This document shows positions 14,853-24,391 of a stretch of 64,000 nt of DNA, in pieces. The first letter of the stretch is position 1. The number at the start of each line of letters is the position of its first letter. This DNA is from Bacteroidota bacterium (GTDB lineage Bacteria; Bacteroidota; Bacteroidia; J057; JADKCL01), in assembly GCA_016718825.1 (NCBI GenBank), contig JADKCL010000002.1, positions 248,001-312,000 of the forward strand, read 5' to 3'. The position numbers and the translations under genes are program-made. The notes beneath the pieces were generated by a model that had not been told where the DNA came from, made no database searches, and was given only the letters and a program-made list of their open reading frames with translations.

Positions 14853-17618
14853 TTAGCGCTTGTTACCCACGCTCACAATGGCATAGCTGAACGATCCTAG
14901 AAAATACCTGCTCAGGGTATTGACAGTCTCCTGTTGTTGGTAGTTGAACTGCGCCGTCCTGGAGATGCCAATATTCTTGTTGAGGATGTCATTGGCGGTG
15001 ATGCGGAGCTCCCCGCGTCCATTTTTGAAGATCTTCTTGGAAACATAGGCACGCCACAAGGGAACAATTTGATTCGAATCAAATCCGGCACCTGAATAAA
15101 TTGAACAATCCATACCCGTCATCACCACAAATTTCTTTGGCAGGAAAACCGTGATTTCTCCGAAAAGACCTGAGTTCAAATAGCTTTGATTGAGGTTGGT
15201 GGCATTGGGGTAGGACGTGACGGTGTAGGAAGTACGACCACCGACACTTGCGTCAAAATGATCCTTGATCTTGTTTTCGAACCGTATGTCGCCGCCATTG
15301 GTAAAGCGGTTCACAATGTTCAAATCTTCATTGATGTAAACCAAGCTGCGACCAACCGAGCTGTTTCCGTTCACTGAAAATTTCATTTGGAGCTTCCGAA
15401 TGGGGGTACTGAAAGAAAGGAAGCCATTGACTTGCAAATCGTTGTCTACGTTGACCGGCATCGTGGTTTGACGCAAAAGGCTGTCAACCGTGGTTCTTTG
15501 GCTGATTTTGTTGGTGGTATAGTTGGTGGAAAGCATTGCAAAAAACGAGGTGAATGAAAATTGGTCGAACAAGTTGTAATGAAAACGCAGGTTGTGGGCG
15601 TATTCAGCCTGGAGATCAGGGTTTCCGACGGTGATATTCAAAGGGTTGCTGTTGTTGGGGACCGGCTGCAATTGGGCGACGGTGGGTTCGTTGACCCGAG
15701 TGGTATAGTTCAACCGGATGTTTTGGCTTTTGGCCATTTTGAGCCGAAGCGCAACCGATGGAAGGATGTTCCGGAAATTTTTGCGAATGGTGGTATTCGT
15801 CGTGAAAATCTCACCATTCAAATCCGAATTTTGGAAAGCAAGTCCCGTCGTTACATTCAAGCTTTGATTGTAATAGCGCCAGTTAACTCCCAGCTTTTCA
15901 TAGCGGTAAGTGGTTTCGTAGGAGCTGGTCAAAAATGGATTCAAAACGGGATTCGCGCCGTCTGGATCCAAGTCAAAAAAGGATTTGTCCAATGTATTGT
16001 CGGTCTGTTGATACTGGAAATACCCTTCGAAGGCATTGTGCAATCCCACCGGTTCAGTGTATCCGATACGACCATTGTAGCTGAGCAATCCTTGATCTTG
16101 CAGTTGGTTTTGACGCAGGGTATCCAACTGAAGCAGATTCGTATCAGGCCGCAAAAATTGGTTTGCGGAGGTCAAATCACCATCTTGGTCTTGTGGATTG
16201 TACCGAAACGAGCCCGTCACCGTCGCAGACCTGCCGCGTTTACGGAATCGGTGCATCAAACTCAAGGTCGGATTGATTTCGCTCAGTCCCGAATTGGACA
16301 GGTAATGTTGCTCGCTTTGTGTTTCAAATCCAGAGACTTGGGTGCTGCTGACCGTGTCATTGACCAGCGAATTCCCATCGCTCATTTTATAATTCACGCG
16401 CAAGCTCAGTTTGGTGAGCGTGTCCAAATCCTGTTTCCAATACAAGGAAACCCGGTGGTTTTGATTTTTATCGGTTTGATCTCCGTTTTGATTCGTCAAG
16501 AAAGAGCCTTCATTCAGAATGGTTTCCTTAAAAAGGTCGCGGCTGATGTCCTTTCGCAGATAATTGTAGAAGTAACTCGTCGTAACCTGCGTCTTTTCAT
16601 TGGGAGTCCAGTTGCCATTCAGGCCACCTGCGCCTGTGGTGAAAAAGCCCGAATTGGGATTGGAGGAGAGGTTCAGTCCAAGGTCACTTGCCGACATCGC
16701 CTGTGTCGGATCGCTGCTGTTCATGAGATTGCCCATTCCGCCGACAAATCCCATATAATCCTTCATTGTGAAGCTTTGTTGGTTGGTATTGTTGGCCTGT
16801 CCGAGAAATGAAAGCTGCGACTTGTCCCCAAAGCGATTGAGATTGGCCTTGGATTCAAAACGCTCCTTGGTCCCGTAACCCGCTGAAACATTGCCGAAGT
16901 ATCCGGTTTTGTAGTCATCCTTCAGCGTGAGGTTGATGGTACGCGTCCTTGTCCCATCGTCAATGCCCGTAAATTCAGAGACATCGCTCATTTTATCGAA
17001 AACTTGCACCTTGTCAACCGATTCGGCAGGCAAATTTTTGCTAGCAACCTTGGGATCGTCGCCAAAAAATTCCTTCCCGTCCACAAGAATCTTGGTTACT
17101 TCTTCACCTTGCGCCTTGATATTTCCGTCGCGGTCGACTTCCATGCCGGGCAGTCGCTTGAACAGCTCCTCGACACTCGCATTGGGCTGCACAGTAAATG
17201 CTTTTGCATCGTATTCAATGGTATCACCCTTGAATCGGACGGGAATTCGCTCGTCGGTGATTTCCACATCATCGATTTTGGAGGATTCGGGCGTCATTTT
17301 GAGTTGCCCCATATCCATGGTTGGCGATTCACCGCCTACGGTAAATTGCTTGGCTAAATTCCTGTGCTTCAAATAGATCGCCTTGAACACATATTCGCCA
17401 GCTGGGACATCGGCAAAGCTGAATTTTCCATCTGGGCCTGTAATCGCAAAACTCTGCAGAATGCTGTCAGAGGCTTGCAGGAGCATCACGCTCGCAGCAA
17501 CAAGCGGTTCGCCGGCATCGTCGGTAAGTTTACCGGAAAGTGTGTATTTGTTTTGGGCATTCAGCAGGTTGAAAGCACCGAAAACGATGAAAACGAACAG
17601 CAAAGCGAACTTTTGCAT
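14853..17618 (-). CDS. Outer-membrane beta-barrel protein with CarboxypepD_reg-like N-terminus (TonB-receptor-like)
   Basis: A 921-residue outer-membrane protein. After a signal peptide (to about residue 22) comes a carboxypeptidase-regulatory-like domain (YTLSGKLTDDAGEPLVAASVML, about 24-105). A plug-like region follows with VEELFKRLPGMEVDRDGNI and VTKILVDGKEFFGDDP, then a long barrel ending FSYAIVSVGNKR. This is the OMP_b-brl_3 type of TonB-dependent-receptor relative, usually lacking a TonB box. It lies 86 bases downstream of a GLPGLI-family gene on the same strand. That pairing is frequent in Bacteroidota and suggests they work together, perhaps in uptake or metal handling, but the substrate is unknown. 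Confidence 0.87.
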   Translation of the reverse strand: MQKFALLFVFIVFGAFNLLNAQNKYTLSGKLTDDAGEPLVAASVMLLQASDSILQSFAITGPDGKFSFADVPAGEYVFKAIYLKHRNLAKQFTVGGESPTMDMGQLKMTPESSKIDDVEITDERIPVRFKGDTIEYDAKAFTVQPNASVEELFKRLPGMEVDRDGNIKAQGEEVTKILVDGKEFFGDDPKVASKNLPAESVDKVQVFDKMSDVSEFTGIDDGTRTRTINLTLKDDYKTGYFGNVSAGYGTKERFESKANLNRFGDKSQLSFLGQANNTNQQSFTMKDYMGFVGGMGNLMNSSDPTQAMSASDLGLNLSSNPNSGFFTTGAGGLNGNWTPNEKTQVTTSYFYNYLRKDISRDLFKETILNEGSFLTNQNGDQTDKNQNHRVSLYWKQDLDTLTKLSLRVNYKMSDGNSLVNDTVSSTQVSGFETQSEQHYLSNSGLSEINPTLSLMHRFRKRGRSATVTGSFRYNPQDQDGDLTSANQFLRPDTNLLQLDTLRQNQLQDQGLLSYNGRIGYTEPVGLHNAFEGYFQYQQTDNTLDKSFFDLDPDGANPVLNPFLTSSYETTYRYEKLGVNWRYYNQSLNVTTGLAFQNSDLNGEIFTTNTTIRKNFRNILPSVALRLKMAKSQNIRLNYTTRVNEPTVAQLQPVPNNSNPLNITVGNPDLQAEYAHNLRFHYNLFDQFSFTSFFAMLSTNYTTNKISQRTTVDSLLRQTTMPVNVDNDLQVNGFLSFSTPIRKLQMKFSVNGNSSVGRSLVYINEDLNIVNRFTNGGDIRFENKIKDHFDASVGGRTSYTVTSYPNATNLNQSYLNSGLFGEITVFLPKKFVVMTGMDCSIYSGAGFDSNQIVPLWRAYVSKKIFKNGRGELRITANDILNKNIGISRTAQFNYQQQETVNTLSRYFLGSFSYAIVSVGNKR

Positions 17619-17704
17619 ACCTGAAAAGGGACTAAATTGACTACCAAAGAATGGGAGAGAGGGTGCTCCAACGGAATTGACATGAATGGAAGCCCCAACT
17701 CAGA

Positions 17705-18514
17705 TTATTCGTGACGAATGATCACTTGACCACCACCGCCGGAACCACCCATTCTTGCTTTCCATTCGGCACGCATTTCTTCCATTTTTGCTTTGGCCAT
17801 TTCATCATATTCGGCCTTGGTAACCACTTTACCACCTTTTGGCTGCTCATAATCGGCCATTTTGATATCCTGCATTGCAACGGAATCTGCCGTGATCGTC
17901 GTGCGGCCTTTATCCAAAACGAGCTCCATGATCAATCCAGGTAGTTGGCCATAGCCGTTCGGACCCGCTGAAACCGGAATCGTCGGGCAAAACCAACCCA
18001 CAACTTCCGTGGTATCCACCATGGTTACCGCCTTTTGGCAGACGTAACCTGAAATTTGCTTGGCTTCTCCCATGATTTTCCATTGGAGCTTGGGGGTTTC
18101 GTCTTTGATCAGGAATTCACGCTCAAAGAACTCCCGTTTTTCTACAAATTTCCCCTTTTTGATGTCCCAATAGTGGATCGAGTTGCTGTTGAACATCATG
18201 CGACGCATCCCGCCGCCGCCATGTCCTTCGGCATTGGCACGGGCAGTACGCTCAGCATCAATTTTTTCCTGCTTCGGAGCAACCTTATAATAGGCGAATT
18301 CAGGGTTGAAGGTCAATTCCCTGAAATTCGTGAAGGTTTTGGGCATTTTCTTCCGCATTTCCTCGATTTGAGCGCGCATCGCAGGATCCATGTCCGCAGG
18401 CGGAGTCCAATCGGTCTTGGTTACTTCGGAATAGGTGATGACACCGGAATTGGCAACTTGACCGAAAATGGCCATCGGAAGCACCAACATCAAGGAAAAC
18501 AGAACTTTTTTCAT
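17705..18514 (-). CDS. GLPGLI family protein
   Basis: A 269-residue exported protein. The signal peptide (MKKVLFSLMLVLPMAIFGQ) is followed by the family's GVITYSEVTKT strand. The diagnostic motif appears as GPNGYGQLPGLIMEL, preceded by the DTTEVVGWFCPTIPVSAG segment. A glycine-rich stretch (GHGGGGMRRMM) and a His-containing Gly-rich tail (GGSGGGGQVIIRHE) are unusual extras. Function of the family is unknown. It is likely co-transcribed with the barrel protein downstream. A frame from 18631 exists, but the ATG at 18514 starts the signal peptide. Confidence 0.88.
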   Translation of the reverse strand: MKKVLFSLMLVLPMAIFGQVANSGVITYSEVTKTDWTPPADMDPAMRAQIEEMRKKMPKTFTNFRELTFNPEFAYYKVAPKQEKIDAERTARANAEGHGGGGMRRMMFNSNSIHYWDIKKGKFVEKREFFEREFLIKDETPKLQWKIMGEAKQISGYVCQKAVTMVDTTEVVGWFCPTIPVSAGPNGYGQLPGLIMELVLDKGRTTITADSVAMQDIKMADYEQPKGGKVVTKAEYDEMAKAKMEEMRAEWKARMGGSGGGGQVIIRHE

Positions 18515-18538
18515 TTTTGAAATCAGATATTCGATAGA

Positions 18539-18546
18539 CAAAGGTA
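18539..18546 (-). promoter_or_regulatory. Candidate -7 element for the GLPGLI/barrel operon
   Basis: TACCTTTG on the minus strand, 24 bases upstream of the start codon. No well-spaced -33 TTG is evident, so this is only a partial match. Confidence 0.4.
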
Positions 18547-18699
18547 GCAAACCATGAGCCAATAAGGCAGATAGCAACTGGTTAAACATTGTTAAGTCTT
18601 CGAATTGTCTGCCTGTCAGGGGCAAAAACAATGTAGCAACACGTATTTTTTTTCGGTGAAATTGTTTCTAGCTTTGATCTCGATAAAAATGCTGAATTC

Positions 18700-19041
18700 A
18701 TGAAATTGATGCGCGTTGCGTTTGCTTCCTTGGTCGTGATTGGCCTGCTGAGCGGTTGTAAAGAGGATTTGGTCAGGATTCCATGTGACGGCAGCAGTCC
18801 GGTTTGGAACGGTGAAGTCTTTGAAATCGTGGCTGCCACCTGTTTGGGGTCTAGCTGTCATGGCTCGGGTTCTTCTCGTGGGGATTTCAATTCCTATGCA
18901 GGTATTGAGCCCTATCTTTTGGATAACAGCTTCGAAATCTCCGTTCTGCAAAATCGCACGATGCCTCAGAATGGTACTTTGCCGGATTCCTCATTGGCAG
19001 CATTGCAATGTTGGCTGGAAAATGGTTTCCCTGAAAATTAA
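18700..19041 (+). CDS. Cytochrome c-like lipoprotein with Cx4CH motif
   Basis: A 113-residue protein with a lipoprotein signal (lipid cysteine Cys20 in LLSGC). It carries Cys48-LGSS-Cys53-His54, a CxxxxCH variant of the CxxCH haem-attachment motif, and RTMPQNG, whose Met88 could be the distal ligand, with LQCWLENGFPEN closing as in c-type cytochrome-like proteins of Bacteroidota (WI..G.p.N). Haem attachment through Cx4CH is inference. A possible -7 box TAGCTTTG is at 18669-18676. The next gene starts 9 bases downstream, so they probably form an operon. Confidence 0.75.
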   Translation: MKLMRVAFASLVVIGLLSGCKEDLVRIPCDGSSPVWNGEVFEIVAATCLGSSCHGSGSSRGDFNSYAGIEPYLLDNSFEISVLQNRTMPQNGTLPDSSLAALQCWLENGFPEN

Positions 19042-19050
19042 AGCAAATCA

Positions 19051-19983
19051 TTGAGCGCACTCACTCAACTCTATGGACCCAGGTCGTTTGTCGTGATCGA
19101 GCGGCATTTTTTACCGCAGGTTCAAGGCGCTTCAGGTTTGGCGGAGGTGGCCGAAGGTTGGCTTGCCATTTGCGATGATTTGCCTGACTTGTTGTTGCTC
19201 GACGGCGAAGGAAATTTGTTACAAACGATTCGGGTATCCGCCGAACCGCCAGTGCTTGTCGAGGGTAGAGTTCCAAAAAAGCACAAACGAGACTTTGAAT
19301 CCATCGCAGACTATCGCCAAGGCAAGGAAACACACTTGTTGATTTTCGGATCCGGATCGAAATTGCCCCAGCGGGGTTTCGTGGTGAAAGCCGTGTGGCT
19401 CGATGGTTTGAAATCGTACAAGGAATACAATGCAGCTAAATTCTATCAGCATTTGCTTCAAGTTGCAAAGATTACCGAGGAGCAACTGAACATTGAAGGT
19501 GCGACAATCTTTGACAACAAAGTTGCCTTGGCCAATCGCGGAACGAATCAGATTTTTTGGATTGATCTGAAAGAATTCCTGAAATTTCTTGAAACGGATT
19601 GCATTGGGCCGATGCCGGCGGTCACCTTGAAATCTTATGTGCTGCCACAGATTATCGGCGTCCACAGCGGATTTTCTGGCGCCGGTACCGACCTGCGTCG
19701 GAACCGGATTTACTTTGGCGCTTCAGCCGAAGATACTGTAGACTGGATTCAGGATGGCCATGTACTCGGCAGCTTTATTGGATGGATTGTGAGACCGACA
19801 GCAACGGATGGCGGCGACATGCATTTGATTCCGGTTGTTGACGACCAAGGCGAATTTCTCCAAATCAAAATCGAAGCGATTGCCTTGTTGCCACAAGTGG
19901 AAAGCCGCGTGCGCATGTTGGCGTTGACCGACAACGATGGCGGACAGTCGGAGATGCTCGTGTTGGAGTTGCGCAACGGTTAG
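19051..19983 (+). CDS. DUF6929-like conserved hypothetical protein
   Basis: A 310-residue protein without a signal peptide. Its composition and repeated short strands (SGLAEVAEGWLAICDDLPDLLLLD, HLLIFGSGS, NKVALANRGTNQIFWID, RNRIYFGASAE, MHLIPVVDDQ) suggest a beta-propeller. I believe it matches the Bacteroidota family DUF6929, from memory of that family rather than a search. It begins with TTG nine bases after the cytochrome-like gene; no in-frame ATG lies near the expected N-terminus. Function unknown. Confidence 0.72.
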   Translation: MSALTQLYGPRSFVVIERHFLPQVQGASGLAEVAEGWLAICDDLPDLLLLDGEGNLLQTIRVSAEPPVLVEGRVPKKHKRDFESIADYRQGKETHLLIFGSGSKLPQRGFVVKAVWLDGLKSYKEYNAAKFYQHLLQVAKITEEQLNIEGATIFDNKVALANRGTNQIFWIDLKEFLKFLETDCIGPMPAVTLKSYVLPQIIGVHSGFSGAGTDLRRNRIYFGASAEDTVDWIQDGHVLGSFIGWIVRPTATDGGDMHLIPVVDDQGEFLQIKIEAIALLPQVESRVRMLALTDNDGGQSEMLVLELRNG

Positions 19984-20293
19984 CGGTGATTTTTCAGATC
20001 TTGCTGTATACTCTTGATGATGAACAAAATAGCCCCATTTCGCTGCCTATCCGTTTGTCCTATAATTTATGTTATGTTAAATAGAAAAGCAGGCGAATAC
20101 CCCGTCCTCTTGCTTTCACGTTCGCATTACGAATTTTTAACGTCATTATAATTGCTCAATTCACTCAACTGTCCCCACCTTTGCCGTCGTCTCGGGTTTG
20201 CAATGGATGCCGATGTCGCATGGATTGACTTTGGTCAAGAAATTGTCGAACTTCGTAAACGTTACTGATTCGGTACCTTTTTGATAAAAGGCA
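19984..20293. other. Intergenic region, nothing recognised
   Basis: 310 bases, AT-rich around 20050-20155. I see no hairpin terminator, RNA gene or convincing promoter. A minus-strand open frame from 20595 to 20161 overlaps it and the next gene but has no plausible start or composition. Confidence 0.45.
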
Positions 20294-20605
20294 ATGAAAA
20301 GGAAAATTGGTTGGTTGATCGTAATGCTTTTTGGGCTGACCATGCTCATGGAAGTTGCTGTCCTCCCCCTATTCACGAGCTTTGCCAGCAAATTTGAATG
20401 TTCCGTCATTGCCGAACTCACGGACTTTGAAGAACAGGAAAAACTAGAATCGCTATCAGAACTGCAACTTGCGATTGTTGCGATTCTTCCCGAATTCCAG
20501 CTTTTTACGACCGAAGAACCCCTTGAACTAGCCGGAAACCCAAAAAATCCCGATATCGGACTTTCCACAGAAGTCTTTCTTGAATATCGGTCCATCCGGA
20601 TTTAG
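20294..20605 (+). CDS. Small membrane-anchored hypothetical protein
   Basis: A 103-residue protein of unknown function. One hydrophobic segment (IGWLIVMLFGLTMLMEVAVLPL, residues about 5-26) could be an anchor or signal. The rest is acidic (ELTDFEEQEKLESLSELQ) and likely outside the cytoplasm. It lies about 190 bases before the SulP gene on the same strand. It is called on coding character alone; no family recognised. Confidence 0.45.
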   Translation: MKRKIGWLIVMLFGLTMLMEVAVLPLFTSFASKFECSVIAELTDFEEQEKLESLSELQLAIVAILPEFQLFTTEEPLELAGNPKNPDIGLSTEVFLEYRSIRI

Positions 20606-20796
20606 ATCGTATTCCCATTTCCTGGAGCCAATCCAGGTGATTGGCAAACGCCGAATGAGCGTTTTGCCGATCAAAGTTATGCTTGATTGTTGGTAACCAA
20701 CAGGATTGCTGCGTCCAATCGCTGCATTCATTCCTGGAACGGTCCGCAAGCACAGCATCACAATTCCAATCCTTTGGTATTTCAAATCGTGTTGCA

Positions 20797-23052
20797 ATGG
20801 GAAAAAATTCGATTCATCAGGCGTCCTCGGGCGTCGATACTACCCCCAAACGGGGTTTGGCAGGCTTAAAAAACAATTGGAAAGCAGACCTGATTTCGGG
20901 ATTTACGGTTTCCTTGATCGCCCTCCCCTTGTGTTTGGGGATTTCACTCGCCTCCGGCGTGCCGCCGATTGCCGGCATTTTTACAGCAATCATCGGTGGG
21001 ATGCTTGCCTCCCGCGTAGCGGGGAGCAACGTAACCATTAGTGGTCCGGCAGCCGGACTGATCGCGACAACCTTGGCTGCCGTCGAGACACTCGGCGGAG
21101 ATGACCACGCCGTTGGCTATCCCTATGCCCTTGCAGCAATCCTGATTGCAGGATTGCTCGTCGTGGTGATGGGGATTTTCAAGGTGGGTAAATTGGGAGA
21201 CTTTTTCCCAAGCGCAGCCGTCCACGGGATGCTCGCCGCGATTGGTATCATCATCATGGTCAAACAATCCTACGTGGCGCTTGGCGTGCAAGCCCCCAAA
21301 GGCGAATTCCTGGAGGTGCTCGCCCACCTTCCGATCGCTTTTGCATCTCTTAACCCGGAGATCGTGGTAATTGCAAGCTTGAGTTTGTTGATTCTCATCG
21401 TGTACCCGATGATTGACAACAAGTGGATCAAGTTGATTCCGGCGCCGATGTGGGTGCTGATGGCCACCATACCCCTCAGCTTTGCATTCGATCTTTTTCA
21501 TGAACACCATTACCATTTTGCCGGTAACGACTATGAAATCGGGCACAAATTCCTCGTCAACCTTCCCAGTAATCTCGCTGATGCTGTGGTATTTCCTGAT
21601 TTTGGCAAACTGGATACGGGTGTGTTTTGGGTTGCCGTGATGAGTTTTGCCTTGATTTCAGGACTGGAGAGCTTGCTCAGTGCCAAGGCTGTTGACACGT
21701 TGGATCCTTGGAAGCGCAAATCCAATCTCAACCGCGACCTTTTTGCCATGGGCGCCGGTTCTTCGATCGCTGCTGCCATCGGCGGCTTACCGATGATCTC
21801 GGAGATCGTGCGCTCAAGTGCAAACGTCAGCAACGGTGGCCGAACGCAATGGGCGAACTTCTTTCACGGACTATTCCTGCTGATTTTCTTGCTCTTGCTC
21901 AAGCCGTTGATCATGATGATTCCGCTTTCGGCATTGGCTGCCATGCTGATCTTCACCGGGTTCCGACTGGCTTCACCCCGTGAATTCATCCATATGTATC
22001 ACATCGGATGGAAACAATTGGTCGTTTTTCTGGTGACAATCCTGATGGTGCTTGGGACAGACCTGCTGATTGGGGTTGCCGCCGGCATTTTTACCGAGCT
22101 CCTCATCAATGTTGCCTCCGGGGCGAAATGGAGCAGCGTTTTCAAGGCAAAAACTTCCATTTCCCAAGTTGACGACACCCTCACGATCAAAGTCAATGGT
22201 GCCGCGGTGTTTTCCAACTACCTTTCGCTCAAGCGATTGGTTTCCAGTCACGTGGGAAACCAACACGTAATTCTCGACTTTTCCGATGCGAGATTGATCG
22301 ATCATACCGTCATGGTCAATCTCCAGGAAATGCAATCCGACTTCAAACGTCAAGGACGCGTCCTTACATTAGAAGGTATGAATCAGTTGACTGCGGTGAG
22401 CAGCCACCCGCTTGCACCGCGGATCAGGGCAAAAAAGGAGGTTTCACTCCTGGCAAGTTTGAGCCGCAGGCAACTCGAATTGCTTGTTTTTGCGCTTCAA
22501 AACCATTTCGACTTTTTGCCCGAGGAATGGGAAGATCACGATGCTTGGACCGGATTTCCGAGTACGCAAGGCCATCAAATCGACAGAGTTACAAGCGTGT
22601 TTGTCAAGAAAAATGCAGGCGCAGTCCTGACCATTGCGGATTTGAAGCTCACCTCCGGTGCGTTGCTCACGCTTGAATCTCAAGAAAACACCTATATGCG
22701 GATGGATTTAAGGGATTTTTCAATTCCGACATTCACCCTCACACGCGAAACGGCCATGGACCGTATGGCGGAAGTTTTGGGCGCACAAGACATCGATTTT
22801 GAGGCAAATCCAGAATTCTCGGGGAATTTCCTCCTGAAAGGGTTTGAAGAGGATGCAATTCGGCAGTTTTTTGTGCCAGAATTACTGGAACTGCACGAGC
22901 AGCATCCCGATCTTTTTGTCGAATCCCTCGGCGATGCCGTACTCGTTTATAGCAATCGAGGGTTGGCCACCGAATCTACCATCAAGGAAATGCTTGCATT
23001 TGGAAAGGCATTCTGTGACATTGCATTGATGCAAATGGTAGTCGAGTCATGA
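20797..23052 (+). CDS. SulP-family anion (probable bicarbonate) transporter with STAS domain and extra C-terminal domain
   Basis: A 751-residue inner-membrane transporter. The first ~440 residues form the SulP transmembrane core, with SGFTVSLIALPLCLGISLASG and SNVTISGPAAGLIATTLAA early, and LDPWKRKSNLNRDLFAMG and GLPMISEIVRSSANVSNG later. A STAS domain follows (about 455-560; VILDFSDARLIDHTVMVNL). The final ~190 residues are an additional domain not normal for SulP. The start is the ATG at 20797. The stop overlaps the next start in an ATGA at 23049-23052, and DabA/DabB follow, which points to bicarbonate as substrate rather than sulfate. The substrate is inference from context. Confidence 0.88.
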   Translation: MGKNSIHQASSGVDTTPKRGLAGLKNNWKADLISGFTVSLIALPLCLGISLASGVPPIAGIFTAIIGGMLASRVAGSNVTISGPAAGLIATTLAAVETLGGDDHAVGYPYALAAILIAGLLVVVMGIFKVGKLGDFFPSAAVHGMLAAIGIIIMVKQSYVALGVQAPKGEFLEVLAHLPIAFASLNPEIVVIASLSLLILIVYPMIDNKWIKLIPAPMWVLMATIPLSFAFDLFHEHHYHFAGNDYEIGHKFLVNLPSNLADAVVFPDFGKLDTGVFWVAVMSFALISGLESLLSAKAVDTLDPWKRKSNLNRDLFAMGAGSSIAAAIGGLPMISEIVRSSANVSNGGRTQWANFFHGLFLLIFLLLLKPLIMMIPLSALAAMLIFTGFRLASPREFIHMYHIGWKQLVVFLVTILMVLGTDLLIGVAAGIFTELLINVASGAKWSSVFKAKTSISQVDDTLTIKVNGAAVFSNYLSLKRLVSSHVGNQHVILDFSDARLIDHTVMVNLQEMQSDFKRQGRVLTLEGMNQLTAVSSHPLAPRIRAKKEVSLLASLSRRQLELLVFALQNHFDFLPEEWEDHDAWTGFPSTQGHQIDRVTSVFVKKNAGAVLTIADLKLTSGALLTLESQENTYMRMDLRDFSIPTFTLTRETAMDRMAEVLGAQDIDFEANPEFSGNFLLKGFEEDAIRQFFVPELLELHEQHPDLFVESLGDAVLVYSNRGLATESTIKEMLAFGKAFCDIALMQMVVES

Positions 23053-24380
23053 AAAAGCACTTCCTTATCTACGCGTTGCTGGCGACGCTGCTGATTTTAC
23101 CCAAGTCCATTTTTCCGCAAGGCGAAATGAAGCTCAAATTGGATCAGAATGGCGATCGCTACGTGAAATTGACCTTCACCAATCAACTTTGGTTGCGGGC
23201 CAATCAAAGCAATCCCGGTACCACTGTGCTTGGCGAACCGGTTGCAAACACTTTTGACATTGGCCTTCGGCGTACCCGAATGCAACTTTTTGGCCAAGTC
23301 ACCGATCGCATGTTCTTCTATACACAGCTGGGAATGAATAATTTCAATTTCCTGGCTGGAAATCCCGGGAACAGGAAACTCCAATTGTTCATCCATGATG
23401 CGCTCGGCGAATACAACGTCTTCAAGGGAAAAACCTTGCTGAAACTTGGCGGCGGATTGACCATTTGCAGCGGATTGTCGCGGTTTACCCAGCCGAGCAT
23501 CGGTACGATCATGACCTTGGACGTCCCCGTTTTTGCGCAAGCGACTGTGGATCAAACGGATGAATTCGCCAGGAAATTGAGCGTCTTTGCCAGAGGGCAA
23601 CTCGGTCGTTTGGATTATCGGCTTGCGCTGAGCGACCCCTTCCCCATAACCTCGAATGGCGTCGCACAACCTGCAATCTCCAATGAGGCGACCTTTGCGC
23701 AAATGGGACATCGACATCAATACCAAGCCTTTTTCATCTGGAATTTCCTTGAAAAAGAACCGCATGTGACCCCTTACATGCAGGGAACATATCTCGGAAA
23801 AAAGAAGATTCTCAACTTGGAGGCCGGCGCAATCTATCAACCCAAGGCAACTTGGAGCCTCGGTGGCGTCGATACGCTCTACCACGACATGTTGCTCTTG
23901 TCAGCGGCTGCATTTTTGGATATGCCCGTCGGAAAGGAAGGCAAATCCGCGATCAACGGCTATTTGGGCTATTTTAACCTCGATTACGGACCCAACTACG
24001 TGCGCAACAATGGGATCATGAATCCCGCTAATGGCGTTACTGCAATCGGGGGAAGCTTTAACGGGGCTGGAAATGCCTACCCCATGTTTGGTACCGGGCA
24101 AGTGGTCTATGCGCAGTTTGGTTACAAACTGCCGGATTCTTTGATGGGTTCGCTGGGTACATTATTACCCTATGCATCGGCTCAGTATGCAAATTTCCAA
24201 AAACTGGACGCGCCCGTCTTGGTGGTCGATGCCGGAATCAACTGGCTGATGCAAGGTCATACCCAAAAGCTGAGCCTTGACCTTCAGAATCGGCCTGTAT
24301 TTGCAGCCGATGCCAATGGCAATCTCGTCACCAACCGGCGAAAAAGTGCGCTCATTCTTCAATATCAAACTTCATTCTGA
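23049..24380 (+). CDS. Porin-like outer-membrane beta-barrel protein in the inorganic carbon operon
   Basis: A 443-residue exported protein with a signal peptide ending near SIFPQG (about residue 24). It has many amphipathic strands typical of phosphate-selective-porin-like barrels: RYVKLTFTNQLWLRA, IGLRRTRMQLFGQVTDRMFFYTQLG, KTLLKLGGGLT, RLDYRLALSDPF, and a final strand SALILQYQTSF ending in Phe, as outer-membrane proteins do. It is fixed in the operon by a 4-base ATGA overlap with the SulP gene and an 11-base gap to dabA, so the three products are probably made together. A role as outer-membrane pore for bicarbonate or its counter-ion is inference. Confidence 0.8.
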   Translation: MKKHFLIYALLATLLILPKSIFPQGEMKLKLDQNGDRYVKLTFTNQLWLRANQSNPGTTVLGEPVANTFDIGLRRTRMQLFGQVTDRMFFYTQLGMNNFNFLAGNPGNRKLQLFIHDALGEYNVFKGKTLLKLGGGLTICSGLSRFTQPSIGTIMTLDVPVFAQATVDQTDEFARKLSVFARGQLGRLDYRLALSDPFPITSNGVAQPAISNEATFAQMGHRHQYQAFFIWNFLEKEPHVTPYMQGTYLGKKKILNLEAGAIYQPKATWSLGGVDTLYHDMLLLSAAAFLDMPVGKEGKSAINGYLGYFNLDYGPNYVRNNGIMNPANGVTAIGGSFNGAGNAYPMFGTGQVVYAQFGYKLPDSLMGSLGTLLPYASAQYANFQKLDAPVLVVDAGINWLMQGHTQKLSLDLQNRPVFAADANGNLVTNRRKSALILQYQTSF

Positions 24381-24391
24381 ATCTCACGCAA

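Noticed and set aside
15561..16811. 416-codon plus-strand open frame
   Set aside because: It lies wholly within the minus-strand beta-barrel gene, which has a clear signal peptide and family motifs. The antisense frame has no recognisable domain.
20161..20595. 144-codon minus-strand open frame near 20.3 kb
   Set aside because: Ser/Phe-rich composition without a plausible start. The opposing small membrane-protein frame has better coding character, though it is itself weakly supported.
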